Of a stretch of 64,000 nucleotides of DNA, positions 11,569-21,675 are shown in pieces. Location: the NCBI RefSeq assembly GCF_014268655.2, contig NZ_JABWQX020000001.1:248001-312000 (forward strand), in the 5' to 3' direction. Source of the DNA: Pseudomonas marvdashtae. GTDB taxonomy: Bacteria > Pseudomonadota > Gammaproteobacteria > Pseudomonadales > Pseudomonadaceae. Every line of letters starts with the position of its first letter. Position 1 is the first letter of the stretch. Both the position numbers and the translations under genes were made by a program. The notes below the pieces were generated by a model, which did not search any database, was not told the origin of the DNA, and saw nothing but the letters and a program-made list of their open reading frames with translations.

Positions 11569-12189
11569 ATGGACCTGACGACCCTCGCTGTTTTCATCCC
11601 TGCCTGCTTTGCGTTGAACATGGCGCCGGGGCCGAACAACCTCCTGTCCATCAGTAACGCCTCCCGCTATGGCTTCGTCCGGGCGTGCAGTGGCGGCGTC
11701 GGCCGGTTGCTGGCGTTTGCGATCATGATTGCCTTGGCGGCAGTGGGGCTGACCGCTGTCCTGCACACTTCCGAGTTGTTATTTTTGGGCATCAAGCTCG
11801 TCGGTGCCGGGTATCTGTTCTTTCTCGCCGTGCAGTTGTGGCGGGCGCAGCCTGAAACCGACAGCGACGCGGTGATGACCTCCATGAGCGTGGCCAGCCT
11901 GGCGCGCCAGGAGTTCCTGGTGGCGATTGGCAATCCGAAAGCGATCCTGCTGTTTACCGCGTTCCTGCCGCAGTTCGTTGATCGCTCCGGCACCGTCACT
12001 CAGCAATTCGCGGTGCTCGGCGGGCTTTTCCTGGCGTTGGAATGCGTTGCCATCGGCTTGTACTGCTACATGGGTATTTATGCGCGGCGACTGTTTGCCC
12101 GGCCGAGCGGCAAGCGGCTGTTCAATCGGATGTGCGCGGGGTTGTTGGCCAGCGCGGCTTCGTTCTTGCTGGTGGCGCGGCGGGCCTGA
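11569..12189 (+). CDS. LysE/RhtB family amino-acid exporter
   Basis: A 206-residue inner-membrane protein with about six hydrophobic segments. 'NMAPGPNNLLSISNASRYGFVRACSGGVGRL' corresponds to the LysE signature (PGPNxL...A...G), and 'IGNPKAILLFTAFLPQFVD' is the conserved middle segment. It is predicted to export an amino acid or related metabolite. ATG 11569 lies 7 nt after AGGAG. The 93-nt upstream extension of the frame lacks a signal for translation and is not used. Confidence 0.85.
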   Translation: MDLTTLAVFIPACFALNMAPGPNNLLSISNASRYGFVRACSGGVGRLLAFAIMIALAAVGLTAVLHTSELLFLGIKLVGAGYLFFLAVQLWRAQPETDSDAVMTSMSVASLARQEFLVAIGNPKAILLFTAFLPQFVDRSGTVTQQFAVLGGLFLALECVAIGLYCYMGIYARRLFARPSGKRLFNRMCAGLLASAASFLLVARRA

Positions 12190-12200
12190 ACAGCGGATAC

Positions 12201-12237
12201 AAAAAAGCCCCTGGCGACTCAGTCGCCAGGGGCTTTT
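12201..12237. terminator. Bidirectional terminator between the LysE gene and metK
   Basis: A 13-bp perfect stem (GCCCCTGGCGACT 12207-12219 with AGTCGCCAGGGGC 12221-12233) is flanked by AAAAAA on one side and TTTT on the other. It sits 18 bp from the metK stop and can terminate both convergent genes. Confidence 0.9.
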
Positions 12238-12251
12238 CATTGTCGCGGGTA

Positions 12252-13442
12252 TTACAGGCCGGCAGCGGCGCGCAGGGCGTCAGCGCGGTCGGTCTTTTCC
12301 CAGGTGAACGTGGTGAACGTGTCGTCACCCACCGTCTTGGTCTGCGGCGTACGACCGAAGTGGCCGTAGGCTGCGGTGTCCTGGTACATCGGGTGCAGCA
12401 GGTCGAGCATGGTGGTGATCGCGTATGGACGCAGGTCGAATACTTCGCGGACCAGGTTGATGATCTTGTCATCGCCAATCTTGCCGGTGCCGAAGGTGTT
12501 CAGCGAGATCGACGTAGGCTGGGCGACACCAATGGCGTAGGAAACCTGGATCTCGCAACGCTCGGCCAGGCCGGCGGCCACGATGTTCTTGGCGACATAA
12601 CGACCGGCGTAGGCGGCTGAACGGTCAACCTTGGATGGATCCTTGCCGGAGAACGCGCCGCCACCGTGACGGGCCATGCCGCCGTAGCTGTCGACGATGA
12701 TCTTGCGACCGGTCAGGCCGCAGTCGCCCACCGGGCCGCCAATGATGAACTGGCCAGTAGGGTTGATGTGGAACTGGGTGTCCTTGGACAGCAGTTCGGC
12801 AGGCAGTACGTGCTTGACGATCAGCTCCATCACGCCTTCGCGCAGGTCTTTGTAGGACACTTCCGGGTTGTGCTGGGTCGACAGCACGACGGCGTCGATG
12901 CCAACGACCTTGCCGCCTTCGTAACGGCAGGTCACTTGCGACTTGGCGTCCGGGCGCAGCCAAGGCAGCAGGCCGGATTTGCGGGCTTCGGCCTGACGCT
13001 GGACCAACTGGTGCGAGAAGGTGATGGGTGCCGGCATCAGCACGTCGGTTTCGTTGCTGGCGTAGCCGAACATCAGGCCCTGGTCGCCAGCGCCCTGGTC
13101 TTCCGGCTTGGCGCGGTCGACACCCTGGTTGATGTCGGGGGACTGCTTGCCGATGATGTTCATCACGCCGCAGGTCGCGCCGTCGAAGCCGACGTCGGAG
13201 CTGTTGTAGCCGATGCCCAGGATCACATCGCGAACGATCTGTTCCAGGTCGACCCAGGCCGAGGTGGTGACTTCGCCGGCGATGATCGCCACGCCCGTTT
13301 TCACCAGAGTCTCGCACGCCACGCGGGCGAACTTGTCTTCAGCAATGATGGCGTCCAGCACCGCATCAGAAATCTGGTCGGCGATTTTGTCCGGATGCCC
13401 TTCAGACACGGACTCGGAGGTGAAAAGGGAGTATTCGCTCAT
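12252..13442 (-). CDS. metK: S-adenosylmethionine synthetase
   Basis: A 396-residue cytosolic enzyme making SAM from ATP and methionine. '[20 protein letters not shown]' (ATP and metal binding), '[10 protein letters not shown]' and '[19 protein letters not shown]' (P-loop-like) are the expected motifs, and the length is standard. The gene starts only 19 bp after the stop of the SahR-like regulator gene, so the two form one operon controlled from the palindrome at 14497-14520. Confidence 0.97.
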   Translation of the reverse strand: MSEYSLFTSESVSEGHPDKIADQISDAVLDAIIAEDKFARVACETLVKTGVAIIAGEVTTSAWVDLEQIVRDVILGIGYNSSDVGFDGATCGVMNIIGKQSPDINQGVDRAKPEDQGAGDQGLMFGYASNETDVLMPAPITFSHQLVQRQAEARKSGLLPWLRPDAKSQVTCRYEGGKVVGIDAVVLSTQHNPEVSYKDLREGVMELIVKHVLPAELLSKDTQFHINPTGQFIIGGPVGDCGLTGRKIIVDSYGGMARHGGGAFSGKDPSKVDRSAAYAGRYVAKNIVAAGLAERCEIQVSYAIGVAQPTSISLNTFGTGKIGDDKIINLVREVFDLRPYAITTMLDLLHPMYQDTAAYGHFGRTPQTKTVGDDTFTTFTWEKTDRADALRAAAGL

Positions 13443-13461
13443 CTCGATGTTTTCCTACAAG

Positions 13462-14457
13462 TTACCGATGGTGAGTGTCGCCAGCCGGTCGCTGAAAATG
13501 GCGGACCTGAATCTGGAAACCATTACGTAAGCCTACATAGAGGCTTTCCCCGGGCACGAGGCCCGCAGCGGTGGCCCAACGGGCCAGATCGTCCTGTTCA
13601 AACCCCAACCATAGATCACCGCAGGCCTCCTTGGCCCAACTCTGGTTGTGGCTGCATAACTCTGTCACCAACAGGCTACCGCCCGGTTGCAACAGGTTGG
13701 CCATGTGCCTGAGCGCATCGGCCGGCGCGGCAAAATGATGAAGCACCATATTCAATACAACACAGTCGGCCCGCAGGTTCACGCCGTTAAGGGCGTCGGC
13801 CAGTTGCAGGCTGACGTTAGCCAGCGCCTCACGCTCGCACACCTGGCGGGCCAGCTCCAGCATGGCCGGGCTGTTGTCCAGCGCCGTCACCTGGCCGAAG
13901 CGCCGCGCCAGTTCCGGAAGGAAAGCACCGTCGCCGGGGCCGACTTCAATGGCCGTGGCGCTCGGCCCGAAGCTCAATTTGTCCAGCAGCGCCACAACGC
14001 TGTCACGGTACTGCGGCAGTCCTGCGATCAAATCCTGCTGGGCGCGAAATTTCTCTGCCACCCGTGCGAAAAAATCCTGGCTGGCTGCGGCCCGTTGCCC
14101 GTGTACCTGGGCGATGCGCGCCTGCACGTCGATCGGCAGATCCAGCTCATCCACTTCCTCCAGCAGCGCGGCGTGCAGCTTGCCGCCCAGGAGATCGGTA
14201 TGGGGCAGGGCGCGGCGATAAAAAATCGCATTGCCTTCACGGCGGGTCGCTACCAGGTCAGCCTGGGCCAGCACTTTAAGGTGATGGCTCATGCCGGATT
14301 GGCCGATACCAAAGATCTGCGCCAGTTCCAGCACGCCGAACGAGTCGTTGGCCAGGGCGCGCAATACATTGAGCCGCAACGGATCGCCGCCGGCCTTGCA
14401 AAGGGCCGCCAGCTCATCGCAATCGTCATGGCGAATGGAAGGCACGCGTAAATTCAT
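13462..14457 (-). CDS. sahR: ArsR-family repressor fused to a SAM-methyltransferase-like domain (SahR-like)
   Basis: 331 residues. Residues about 10-95 form an ArsR winged helix ('LRLNVLRALANDSFGVLELAQIFGIGQSGMSHHLKVL'). Residues about 160-300 form a class I methyltransferase fold with 'AIEVGPGDGAFLPELARRF' (SAM/SAH-binding loop). This domain order is that of SahR, described in Proteobacteria as a repressor of SAM-cycle genes that lets go of DNA when it binds SAH. It is the first gene of an operon with metK. The ATG at 14457 has no Shine-Dalgarno, and a possible -10 (TAGACT, 14465-14470) lies so close that the mRNA may be leaderless. Confidence 0.8.
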   Translation of the reverse strand: MNLRVPSIRHDDCDELAALCKAGGDPLRLNVLRALANDSFGVLELAQIFGIGQSGMSHHLKVLAQADLVATRREGNAIFYRRALPHTDLLGGKLHAALLEEVDELDLPIDVQARIAQVHGQRAAASQDFFARVAEKFRAQQDLIAGLPQYRDSVVALLDKLSFGPSATAIEVGPGDGAFLPELARRFGQVTALDNSPAMLELARQVCEREALANVSLQLADALNGVNLRADCVVLNMVLHHFAAPADALRHMANLLQPGGSLLVTELCSHNQSWAKEACGDLWLGFEQDDLARWATAAGLVPGESLYVGLRNGFQIQVRHFQRPAGDTHHR

Positions 14458-14496
14458 GGGCGGCAGTCTAGTGACCGGTCTGGCCCATCGCAAGGT

Positions 14497-14520
14497 CAAT
14501 ATCAAAAAGTTTTGATATTG
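14497..14520. promoter_or_regulatory. Perfect palindrome, probable SahR operator
   Basis: CAATATCAAAA-AG-TTTTGATATTG is two perfect 11-bp arms with a 2-bp centre. It lies 40 bp before sahR and about 190 bp before tktA. Size and symmetry fit an ArsR-family dimer. Its place next to the regulator gene makes autoregulation of sahR-metK the simplest reading. No second perfect copy was seen near ahcY or metF. Confidence 0.8.
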
Positions 14521-14711
14521 CTCGATAAATGGCACTTCCCGAAGGAGGCGTGACTCTACCCACCATCAGCGGAAAGGTTTCACCCAACTAATGCGACGTT
14601 ATCCGCCGCAAATATCGCCTTTGGACGACTATCTGATTGCCCAAGGCGGGTGGGTGAGGGAAAATGCTCGCCTTTTTTCAGTTTCGTTATTCAAAACCCA
14701 GGAGATCAGCG

Positions 14712-16709
14712 ATGCCCAGCCGTCGTGAGCGTGCCAATGCCATTCGTGCCCTTAGCATGGATGCCGTGCAAAAGGCCAACAGCGGCCATCCCGGTGCCCC
14801 CATGGGTATGGCGGATATCGCCGAGGTGCTGTGGCGCGACTACCTCAAGCACAGCCCGAGCAACCCAGCGTTTGCTGACCGTGACCGCTTCGTGCTGTCC
14901 AACGGCCACGGCTCGATGTTGATCTACTCGCTGCTGCACCTGACCGGTTATGACCTGTCGATCGATGACCTGAAAAACTTCCGCCAGCTGCACAGCCGCA
15001 CCCCGGGTCACCCGGAATATGGCTATACCCCGGGCGTGGAAACCACCACCGGTCCATTGGGCCAGGGCCTGGCCAATGCCGTGGGTTTTGCCTTGGCAGA
15101 AAAAGTCCTGGCCGCGCAGTTCAATCGTCCAGGTCACAACGTTGTCGATCACCACACCTACGTGTTCCTGGGTGATGGCTGCATGATGGAAGGCATTTCC
15201 CATGAAGTCGCCTCCCTGGCCGGCACCCTGGGCCTGGACAAGCTGATCGCGTTCTATGATGACAACGGCATTTCCATCGACGGCGAAGTCGAAGGCTGGT
15301 TCACCGACGACACCCCGAAGCGTTTCGAGGCCTACAACTGGCTGGTGATCCGCAACGTCGACGGTCACGACCCTGAAGAAATCAAGATCGCCATCGAGAC
15401 CGCTCGCAAGAGCACCCAGCCGACCCTGATCTGCTGCAAGACCACCATCGGTTTCGGCTCGCCGAACAAGCAAGGCAAGGAAGATTGCCACGGCGCGCCA
15501 CTGGGTGCCGAGGAAATCGCCCTGACCCGCGCCGCGCTGAAGTGGGAGCACGGTCCGTTCGAAATCCCGGCCGACATCTATGCCGAATGGGACGCCAAGG
15601 AAAAAGGCCGTGCGGCCGAAGCCGAGTGGGACCAGCGTTTCGCTGCCTACTCCGCCGAATTCCCTGAGCTGGCCAACGAACTGGTACGTCGCCTCAGCGG
15701 CGAACTGCCGGCCGATTTCGCCGAGAAGGCTTCTGCCTATATCGCTGAAGTCGCGGCCAAGGGCGAGACCATCGCCAGCCGCAAGGCCAGCCAGAACACC
15801 CTGAACGCCTTTGGCCCGCTGTTGCCGGAACTGCTGGGCGGTTCGGCCGACCTGGCCGGTTCCAACCTGACGCTGTGGAAAGGCTGCAAAGGCGTCAGCG
15901 CCGAGGACGCCAGCGGCAACTACATGTACTACGGCGTTCGCGAGTTCGGCATGAGCGCGATCATGAACGGCGTTGCCCTGCACGGCGGCCTGGTGCCTTA
16001 CGGCGCGACCTTCCTGATGTTCATGGAATATGCCCGCAACGCCGTGCGCATGTCGGCGCTGATGAAAAAACGCATCCTGTACGTGTTCACCCACGATTCA
16101 ATCGGCCTGGGCGAAGACGGCCCGACGCACCAGCCGATCGAGCAACTGGCGAGCCTGCGCTGCACGCCGAACCTGGACACCTGGCGCCCATGCGACGCCG
16201 TGGAATCGGCCGTGGCCTGGAAATACGCCATCGAGCGTAACGACGGTCCGTCAGCGCTGATCTTCTCTCGTCAGAACCTGCAGCATCAGGAACGCGATGC
16301 TGGCCAGATCAGCGACATCACCCGCGGCGGCTACGTGCTCAAGGACTGCATCGGCGAGCCTGAGCTGATCCTGATCGCGACCGGTTCGGAAGTGGGCCTG
16401 GCCGTTCAGGCGTTTGACAAGCTGACCGCGCAGGGCCGCAACGTGCGCGTCGTGTCCATGCCGTGCACCAGCGTGTTCGATGCCCAGGATGCCGGCTACA
16501 AGCAGGCCGTGCTGCCGCTGCAAGTCAGCGCGCGGATTGCCATTGAAGCCGCCCACGCCGATTACTGGTACAAGTACGTTGGCCTGGAAGGCCGCGTCAT
16601 CGGCATGACCACCTACGGCGAATCGGCGCCTGCGCCAGCGCTGTTCGAGGAATTCGGCTTCACCCTGGAAAATATCCTGGGTCAGGCTGAAGAACTGCTG
16701 GAAGACTGA
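14712..16709 (+). CDS. tktA: Transketolase
   Basis: A 665-residue thiamine-diphosphate enzyme of the pentose phosphate pathway, moving two-carbon units between ketoses and aldoses. '[18 protein letters not shown]', '[21 protein letters not shown]', '[20 protein letters not shown]' (ThDP-binding GDG) and '[20 protein letters not shown]' are diagnostic. ATG 14712 (MPSRRERAN) lies about 7 nt after GGAGA. The frame extends 48 nt upstream without a better signal. It heads a plus-strand run with epd, pgk and fba, linking pentose phosphate and lower glycolysis. Confidence 0.96.
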   Translation: MPSRRERANAIRALSMDAVQKANSGHPGAPMGMADIAEVLWRDYLKHSPSNPAFADRDRFVLSNGHGSMLIYSLLHLTGYDLSIDDLKNFRQLHSRTPGHPEYGYTPGVETTTGPLGQGLANAVGFALAEKVLAAQFNRPGHNVVDHHTYVFLGDGCMMEGISHEVASLAGTLGLDKLIAFYDDNGISIDGEVEGWFTDDTPKRFEAYNWLVIRNVDGHDPEEIKIAIETARKSTQPTLICCKTTIGFGSPNKQGKEDCHGAPLGAEEIALTRAALKWEHGPFEIPADIYAEWDAKEKGRAAEAEWDQRFAAYSAEFPELANELVRRLSGELPADFAEKASAYIAEVAAKGETIASRKASQNTLNAFGPLLPELLGGSADLAGSNLTLWKGCKGVSAEDASGNYMYYGVREFGMSAIMNGVALHGGLVPYGATFLMFMEYARNAVRMSALMKKRILYVFTHDSIGLGEDGPTHQPIEQLASLRCTPNLDTWRPCDAVESAVAWKYAIERNDGPSALIFSRQNLQHQERDAGQISDITRGGYVLKDCIGEPELILIATGSEVGLAVQAFDKLTAQGRNVRVVSMPCTSVFDAQDAGYKQAVLPLQVSARIAIEAAHADYWYKYVGLEGRVIGMTTYGESAPAPALFEEFGFTLENILGQAEELLED

Positions 16710-16738
16710 TCCGTAAACAGGTTGTCTGTTCTGACGCT

Positions 16739-16804
16739 ATCGTGAGCAAGCTCGCCCCCACACGGTTTTTACCGGCCTCGTGGGAGCGGGCTTTCCTGCG
16801 ATAG
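16739..16804. repeat. REP-like palindrome between tktA and epd
   Basis: TATCGTGAGCAAGCTCGC and, further on, GCGGGCTTTCCTGCGATA form an outer inverted repeat enclosing smaller hairpins. This is a familiar extragenic element type in fluorescent pseudomonads. Confidence 0.6.
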
Positions 16805-16855
16805 TGCTGGCCCGGACGACACTGCCTCAATGGTTCAACCCGATCAGAGAACCCC

Positions 16856-17911
16856 ATGCCCCAACCGCGTCCCTACAAAGTTGCACTCAACGGCTACGGC
16901 CGCATTGGTCGTTGCGTCTTGCGTGCGTTGTTCGAGCGAGGGGCCTCGGCCGGTTTCGAAATCGTGGCGATCAATGACCTGGCTGACATGGCCAGCATCG
17001 AATACCTGACACGCTTTGACTCTACCCACGGCCGATTCCCCGGCGAAGTGCGGGTCGAGGGCGATTGTCTGCATATTAATGGCGATTGCGTGAAGGTCCT
17101 GCGCAGCGCCACCCCCGAGGGCATTGATTGGGCGTCCCTGGGCGTTGATCTGGTGCTTGAATGCTCCGGTGCCTACAACACCCGCGACGATGGCCAGCGC
17201 TTCATCGCTGCCGGCGCGCCACGGGTGCTGTTCTCCCAGCCGATGGCCAGCGAAGCGGATGTCGACGCCACCATCGTCTACGGGGTGAACCAGGATTGCC
17301 TGACCGGCGAAGAGCTGCTGGTGTCCAACGCGTCCTGCACCACCAACTGCGGCGTGCCGCTGTTGCGCCTGCTGGACCAGGCCATTGGTCTGGAATATGT
17401 GTCGATCACCACCATCCACTCGGCGATGAATGATCAACCGGTGATCGACGCCTACCACCATGAGGACTTGCGTCGTACCCGTTCGGCCTTTCAGTCGGTG
17501 ATCCCGGTGTCCACTGGTCTGGCGCGCGGCATCGAACGGCTGTTGCCGGAACTTGCGGGACGAATTCAGGCCAAAGCCGTGCGGGTGCCGACGGTCAACG
17601 TGTCCTGCCTCGACATTACGATGCAGACCGTGAGCGATACCGACGCCACCGAGGTCAACCGGATCCTGCGCGAAGCCGCCACCAGCGGCCCGCTCAAAGG
17701 CCTTTTGGCCTACACCGAGTTGCCCCATGCCAGTTGTGATTTCAACCACGACCCACATTCGGCCATCGTCGATGCCAGCCAAACCCGCGTTTCCGGGCCC
17801 AGGCTTGTGAACATCCTGGCCTGGTTCGACAACGAATGGGGTTTTGCCAATCGAATGCTGGACGTTGCCGAGCATTACCTGCAAATAGCTTCCAATAAAC
17901 CTGCTCTCTAA
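16856..17911 (+). CDS. epd: D-erythrose-4-phosphate dehydrogenase
   Basis: A 351-residue GAPDH-family NAD enzyme, 'KVALNGYGRIGRCVLRALFER' being the Rossmann start and 'SNASCTTNCGVPL' holding the catalytic Cys. Epd oxidises erythrose-4-phosphate to 4-phosphoerythronate, the first step to pyridoxal phosphate. The call over GAPDH rests on overall sequence character and on the position between tktA, which makes erythrose-4-phosphate, and pgk, as in many gamma-proteobacteria. pgk starts 24 bp after its stop, so they are likely one operon. Confidence 0.9.
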   Translation: MPQPRPYKVALNGYGRIGRCVLRALFERGASAGFEIVAINDLADMASIEYLTRFDSTHGRFPGEVRVEGDCLHINGDCVKVLRSATPEGIDWASLGVDLVLECSGAYNTRDDGQRFIAAGAPRVLFSQPMASEADVDATIVYGVNQDCLTGEELLVSNASCTTNCGVPLLRLLDQAIGLEYVSITTIHSAMNDQPVIDAYHHEDLRRTRSAFQSVIPVSTGLARGIERLLPELAGRIQAKAVRVPTVNVSCLDITMQTVSDTDATEVNRILREAATSGPLKGLLAYTELPHASCDFNHDPHSAIVDASQTRVSGPRLVNILAWFDNEWGFANRMLDVAEHYLQIASNKPAL

Positions 17912-17935
17912 ACAGTTACCCAGGAATTGCGACCC

Positions 17936-19099
17936 ATGACCGTGTTGAAGATGTCCGACCTCGATCTGCAAGGTAAGCGCGTACTGATCCGCGAAGACCT
18001 CAACGTCCCCGTCAAGGACGGTGTTGTCACCAGCGACGCGCGTATCCTGGCCTCGCTGCCGACCATCAAGCTGGCCCTGGAAAAAGGCGCGGCCGTGATG
18101 GTCTGCTCCCACCTGGGCCGTCCGACCGAGGGCGAGTTTTCAGCCGAAAACAGCCTCAAGCCTGTCGCTGATTACCTGAGCAAGGCCTTGGGCCGCGAAG
18201 TGCCGCTGGTGGCTGATTACCTGGGCGGCGTCGACGTGAAGGCCGGCGACGTCGTGCTGTTCGAAAACGTGCGCTTCAACAAGGGCGAGAAAAAGAACGC
18301 CGATGAACTGGCCCAGCAATACGCCGCCCTGTGCGACGTGTTCGTAATGGACGCGTTCGGCACCGCTCACCGTGCCGAGGGCTCGACCCACGGCGTGGCG
18401 AAATTCGCCAAAATCGCCGCTGCCGGCCCGCTGCTGGCAGCCGAGCTGGATGCGTTGGGCAAGGCCCTGGGCTCTCCGGCCCAACCGATGGCCGCCATCG
18501 TTGCCGGCTCCAAGGTTTCCACCAAGCTGGACGTGCTCAACAGCCTGAGCCAGGTCTGCAACCAGTTGATCGTCGGCGGCGGTATCGCCAACACTTTCCT
18601 CGCCGCAGCCGGTCACCCAGTCGGCAAGTCGCTGTACGAGCCGGACCTGTTGGACATCGCCCGTGAAATCGCCGGCAAGGTCAGCGTGCCGCTGCCGGTG
18701 GACGTGGTCGTCGCCAAGGAGTTCGCCGAGAGCGCCACCGCCACCGTCAAGCTGATCGCCGACGTGGCCGAGGACGACATGATCCTCGACATCGGCCCAC
18801 AAACCGCCGCCAACTTTGCCCAATTGCTGAAGTCTTCCAAGACTATCCTGTGGAACGGTCCGGTCGGCGTGTTCGAGTTCGACCAGTTCGGCAACGGCAC
18901 CAAGGTGCTGGCTCAGGCCATCGCTGAAAGCGCCGCGTTCTCCATCGCTGGCGGCGGCGACACCCTGGCGGCCATCGATAAATATGGCGTGGCCGAGCAG
19001 ATCTCCTACATTTCTACCGGTGGCGGCGCGTTCCTCGAATTCGTCGAAGGCAAAGTGTTGCCGGCCGTGGAAGTCCTGGAAAGCCGGGCCAAGGCCTGA
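17936..19099 (+). CDS. pgk: Phosphoglycerate kinase
   Basis: A 387-residue glycolytic enzyme transferring phosphate between 1,3-bisphosphoglycerate and ADP. '[25 protein letters not shown]' with the substrate-binding 'REDLNVP', then 'SHLGRPTEG', '[12 protein letters not shown]' and the C-terminal '[13 protein letters not shown]' are the expected motifs. ATG 17936 is preceded by AGGAA. The TTG three codons earlier is rejected. Confidence 0.97.
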   Translation: MTVLKMSDLDLQGKRVLIREDLNVPVKDGVVTSDARILASLPTIKLALEKGAAVMVCSHLGRPTEGEFSAENSLKPVADYLSKALGREVPLVADYLGGVDVKAGDVVLFENVRFNKGEKKNADELAQQYAALCDVFVMDAFGTAHRAEGSTHGVAKFAKIAAAGPLLAAELDALGKALGSPAQPMAAIVAGSKVSTKLDVLNSLSQVCNQLIVGGGIANTFLAAAGHPVGKSLYEPDLLDIAREIAGKVSVPLPVDVVVAKEFAESATATVKLIADVAEDDMILDIGPQTAANFAQLLKSSKTILWNGPVGVFEFDQFGNGTKVLAQAIAESAAFSIAGGGDTLAAIDKYGVAEQISYISTGGGAFLEFVEGKVLPAVEVLESRAKA

Positions 19100-19130
19100 G
19101 GCAACGTTGACCAGGCAAAGGAGTGTTCCG

Positions 19131-19355
19131 ATGGTCAAGACGTTCATGACGCTGATGGCCGCGACATTGCTGGCGGCCTGCGCGAGCAGCCCGGAAGCCA
19201 CGGCGCCCGATACCGCGGCGCCAACGCCCGAGGATGGCTGCTACCAGGCTGACTGGCAGGCCGAGACCAACCCGGTGCTGAACAAGCGATCCGGCCCGGA
19301 CGGCCTGGATAAATACGAGACGCAAGCGCCGGTCAAGGAACATGGTTGCCCTTGA
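19131..19355 (+). CDS. Small lipoprotein of unknown function
   Basis: 74 residues with a clear lipobox (TLLAAC|ASSPEAT near residue 20), then a Pro/Ala-rich linker and a short tail with two further Cys (DGCYQAD, EHGCP). A strong AAAGGAG lies before the ATG, 31 bp after pgk, suggesting translation from the same transcript. I do not recognise a family. Confidence 0.65.
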   Translation: MVKTFMTLMAATLLAACASSPEATAPDTAAPTPEDGCYQADWQAETNPVLNKRSGPDGLDKYETQAPVKEHGCP

Positions 19356-19411
19356 CGGGTCAGACTCTTAACTCAGGGCGGGCGGCGCGGGCCGTCAGCC
19401 GAGGAACACGG

Positions 19412-19747
19412 ATGAAAGGCTTTATCGCCGTTGTGGCATTGGCGTTGTTGGCCGGTTGCTCGCAACTGGGTTTTTTGCAGTCGTCCGAGCCTGCCGTAGG
19501 GGGCTGGACGAGCTGGACGTGTGACAGCGAGGCCAAGGTGCTCTGGCGTTATGCCGACGCCGCTCACAAGGAAGTCGACGTACGCCTGGGAGGCGCCGAG
19601 AAGGTCTATCACCTCAAGCTGGAACCGGGCGCTGAAGGTTCGCTGTACAGTGATGACATGCTGGCGTTTCACGTAAAAGGCCAGGAAGGCCTGGCGTATT
19701 GGGTCGCTACCAATGACTTGATTGGGCGTGGCTGCAAGGCTGACTGA
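19412..19747 (+). CDS. MliC-like lipoprotein, C-type lysozyme inhibitor
   Basis: 111 residues with a lipoprotein signal (ALLAG|CSQLG) and one small beta-rich domain. 'WTCDSEAKVLWRYADA', 'KVYHLKL' and a terminal 'IGRGCKAD' with paired Cys fit the MliC fold, which blocks C-type lysozyme at the outer membrane or in the periplasm. A GAGGAA ribosome site precedes the ATG. It is the second lipoprotein between pgk and fba. Confidence 0.7.
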   Translation: MKGFIAVVALALLAGCSQLGFLQSSEPAVGGWTSWTCDSEAKVLWRYADAAHKEVDVRLGGAEKVYHLKLEPGAEGSLYSDDMLAFHVKGQEGLAYWVATNDLIGRGCKAD

Positions 19748-19896
19748 ACCGATTCCAAGGCCCCATGCAAGCGCTACGATTTTTGCAACACCGAACACGC
19801 AGGCCGGGCCAGCCCGACCGGCAATGACTTGAATAGCCGCCGCCGCTCCGGCAGGCTGGCACGATTAACGACCCTCGACCGGGAGAGACACACACA

Positions 19897-20961
19897 ATGG
19901 CACTTATCAGCATGCGTCAGATGCTGGACCACGCAGCCGAGTTCGGCTACGGCGTCCCAGCCTTTAACGTCAACAACCTTGAGCAGATGCGCGCCATCAT
20001 GGAAGCCGCTGACAAGACTGACTCCCCGGTGATCGTCCAGGCTTCGGCCGGTGCCCGCAAATACGCCGGCGCGCCGTTCCTGCGCCACCTGATCCTTGCG
20101 GCGATCGAAGAATTCCCGCACATCCCGGTGTGCATGCACCAAGACCACGGCACCAGCCCTGACGTCTGCCAGCGCTCCATCCAACTGGGCTTCAGCTCGG
20201 TAATGATGGACGGTTCCCTGGGCGAAGACGGCAAGACCCCGACCGATTACGAGTACAACGTACGCGTCACCCAGCAGACCGTCGCCATGGCCCACGCCTG
20301 CGGCGTTTCGGTGGAAGGTGAGCTGGGTTGCCTCGGCTCGCTGGAAACCGGCATGGCTGGCGAAGAAGACGGCATCGGCGCCGAAGGCGTGCTGGACCAC
20401 AGCCAGATGCTGACCGACCCGGAAGAAGCCGCGGACTTCGTCAAGAAAACCCAGGTCGACGCCCTGGCCATCGCCATCGGCACCAGCCACGGCGCCTACA
20501 AGTTCACCAAGCCACCTACCGGCGACGTGTTGGCCATCGACCGCATCAAGGAAATCCACAAACGCATCCCTAACACCCACTTGGTGATGCACGGCTCGTC
20601 CTCGGTGCCGCAGGAGTGGCTGGCGATCATCAACCAGTACGGTGGCGACATCAAGGAAACCTACGGCGTGCCGGTTGAAGAAATCGTCGAAGGCATCAAG
20701 TACGGCGTGCGTAAGGTCAACATCGACACCGATTTGCGTCTGGCCTCCACTGGTGCGATGCGTCGGTTGATGGCGACCAATCCGAGCGAGTTTGATCCGC
20801 GTAAGTTCTTTGGCGCGACGGTGACGGCGATGCGTGATGTGTGTATTGCGCGTTATGAGGCGTTTGGTACGGCGGGTAATGCTTCGAAGATCAAGCCTAT
20901 TTCTTTGGAAGCTATGTATCAGCGGTATTTGAAGGGTGAGTTGAACGCTAAGGTTAATTGA
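19897..20961 (+). CDS. fba: Fructose-bisphosphate aldolase, class II
   Basis: A 354-residue zinc aldolase. '[18 protein letters not shown]' (zinc-ligand region), '[14 protein letters not shown]', 'GTSHGAYKF' and '[10 protein letters not shown]' carry the metal and substrate ligands. It cleaves or forms fructose-1,6-bisphosphate. The protein is normal to the end, but from about 20720 the codon choice changes sharply. C falls from 28 of 60 bases (20461-20520) to 8 and 9 of 60 in 20821-20880 and 20881-20940, with G/T-ending codons replacing C-ending ones. A terminator follows at 20981. Confidence 0.96.
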   Translation: MALISMRQMLDHAAEFGYGVPAFNVNNLEQMRAIMEAADKTDSPVIVQASAGARKYAGAPFLRHLILAAIEEFPHIPVCMHQDHGTSPDVCQRSIQLGFSSVMMDGSLGEDGKTPTDYEYNVRVTQQTVAMAHACGVSVEGELGCLGSLETGMAGEEDGIGAEGVLDHSQMLTDPEEAADFVKKTQVDALAIAIGTSHGAYKFTKPPTGDVLAIDRIKEIHKRIPNTHLVMHGSSSVPQEWLAIINQYGGDIKETYGVPVEEIVEGIKYGVRKVNIDTDLRLASTGAMRRLMATNPSEFDPRKFFGATVTAMRDVCIARYEAFGTAGNASKIKPISLEAMYQRYLKGELNAKVN

Positions 20962-20980
20962 TGGTTTAGCGTTGTTTGGA

Positions 20981-21006
20981 AAACCCGCAGTGATGCGGGT
21001 TTTTTG
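20981..21006 (+). terminator. Rho-independent terminator of fba
   Basis: ACCCGCA-GTGA-TGCGGGT is a hairpin with a 7-bp stem followed by TTTTTT, 20 bp after the fba stop. Confidence 0.9.
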
Positions 21007-21039
21007 TGTTTGGGATTTGGGTGTATATCCGTTTTTTGG

Positions 21040-21370
21040 GTGAGGGCTGCTTAGGGTTCCGCCCTTACGGCGGCTCACTTTTGAGAAGCCCGGAAGCCGG
21101 CCCAGTCAAAAGTAAGCAAAACGCTTTCTGCCCCACCACTCGGTGCCTCGCTAGGGCTCGGCATGCCCTCACTCCGGCATTGCTCCGTGGGCCGCCGCGA
21201 AGGGCCATCCATGGCCCAGCGCGGCTATCCCGGCATCCATGCCGAGATGCCCACTGCGCAATGCCTGCGTTCGGCCATCGTGGTTAACGGGGCGCCGAGA
21301 TCAACGTCCACCGCGAGGCGGCCTTATAGCCGACCTGGCTCTTGGTGGTATCGCATTTCATTAGGGTGAT
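21040..21370. repeat. Probable multicopy non-coding element
   Basis: This 330-bp stretch has no credible gene. It opens with TAGGGTTCCGCCCTTACGGC, continues with AAAAGTAAGCAAAACGC and CCACCACTCGGTGCCTCGC, and holds several short palindromes (GGCATGCC, CCATGG). From memory this phrase set recurs between genes of P. fluorescens-group genomes, but copy number cannot be tested here. Confidence 0.45.
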
Positions 21371-21390
21371 CATCTTTCGCCGGAAGGGCT

Positions 21391-21675
21391 TTATTGGTCT
21401 TCGAGGCCGCGTTGTTCAATGACGCCAAACACGTCGGTGACATCCTGGATCAGGATCCGAGCAACATTGGTGAGAGTGTTGAAGTCACCGGCGGCCGAAT
21501 CGCGCAGGGTGGCGCAGGCCATGAGCGTCAAGTAGTCGAGCGTGGCATGCAAGCGTTCGCTGGCGCAGGCGTGGAGCTCGGTCAGTGGGGCGGTTTTATC
21601 GATGAACAGGACGGGGTGGGTGGTGGCGATCGGCGTGAGTGGAGTGAAGCGGCTGAGCAATTGTTCGGCTTTCAT
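21391..21675 (-). CDS. Small DUF3077/DUF6124-like protein
   Basis: 94 residues without signal peptide. 'HPVLFIDKTAPLTELHACASERLHATLDYL' followed by a helical second half resembles short Pseudomonas proteins in which an 'LF.V....L..A...L' segment leads into a helical pair (DUF3077/DUF6124 type). The function is unknown. It sits between the non-coding repeat element and the REP/hipBA island. The assignment is by pattern only. Confidence 0.5.
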   Translation of the reverse strand: MKAEQLLSRFTPLTPIATTHPVLFIDKTAPLTELHACASERLHATLDYLTLMACATLRDSAAGDFNTLTNVARILIQDVTDVFGVIEQRGLEDQ

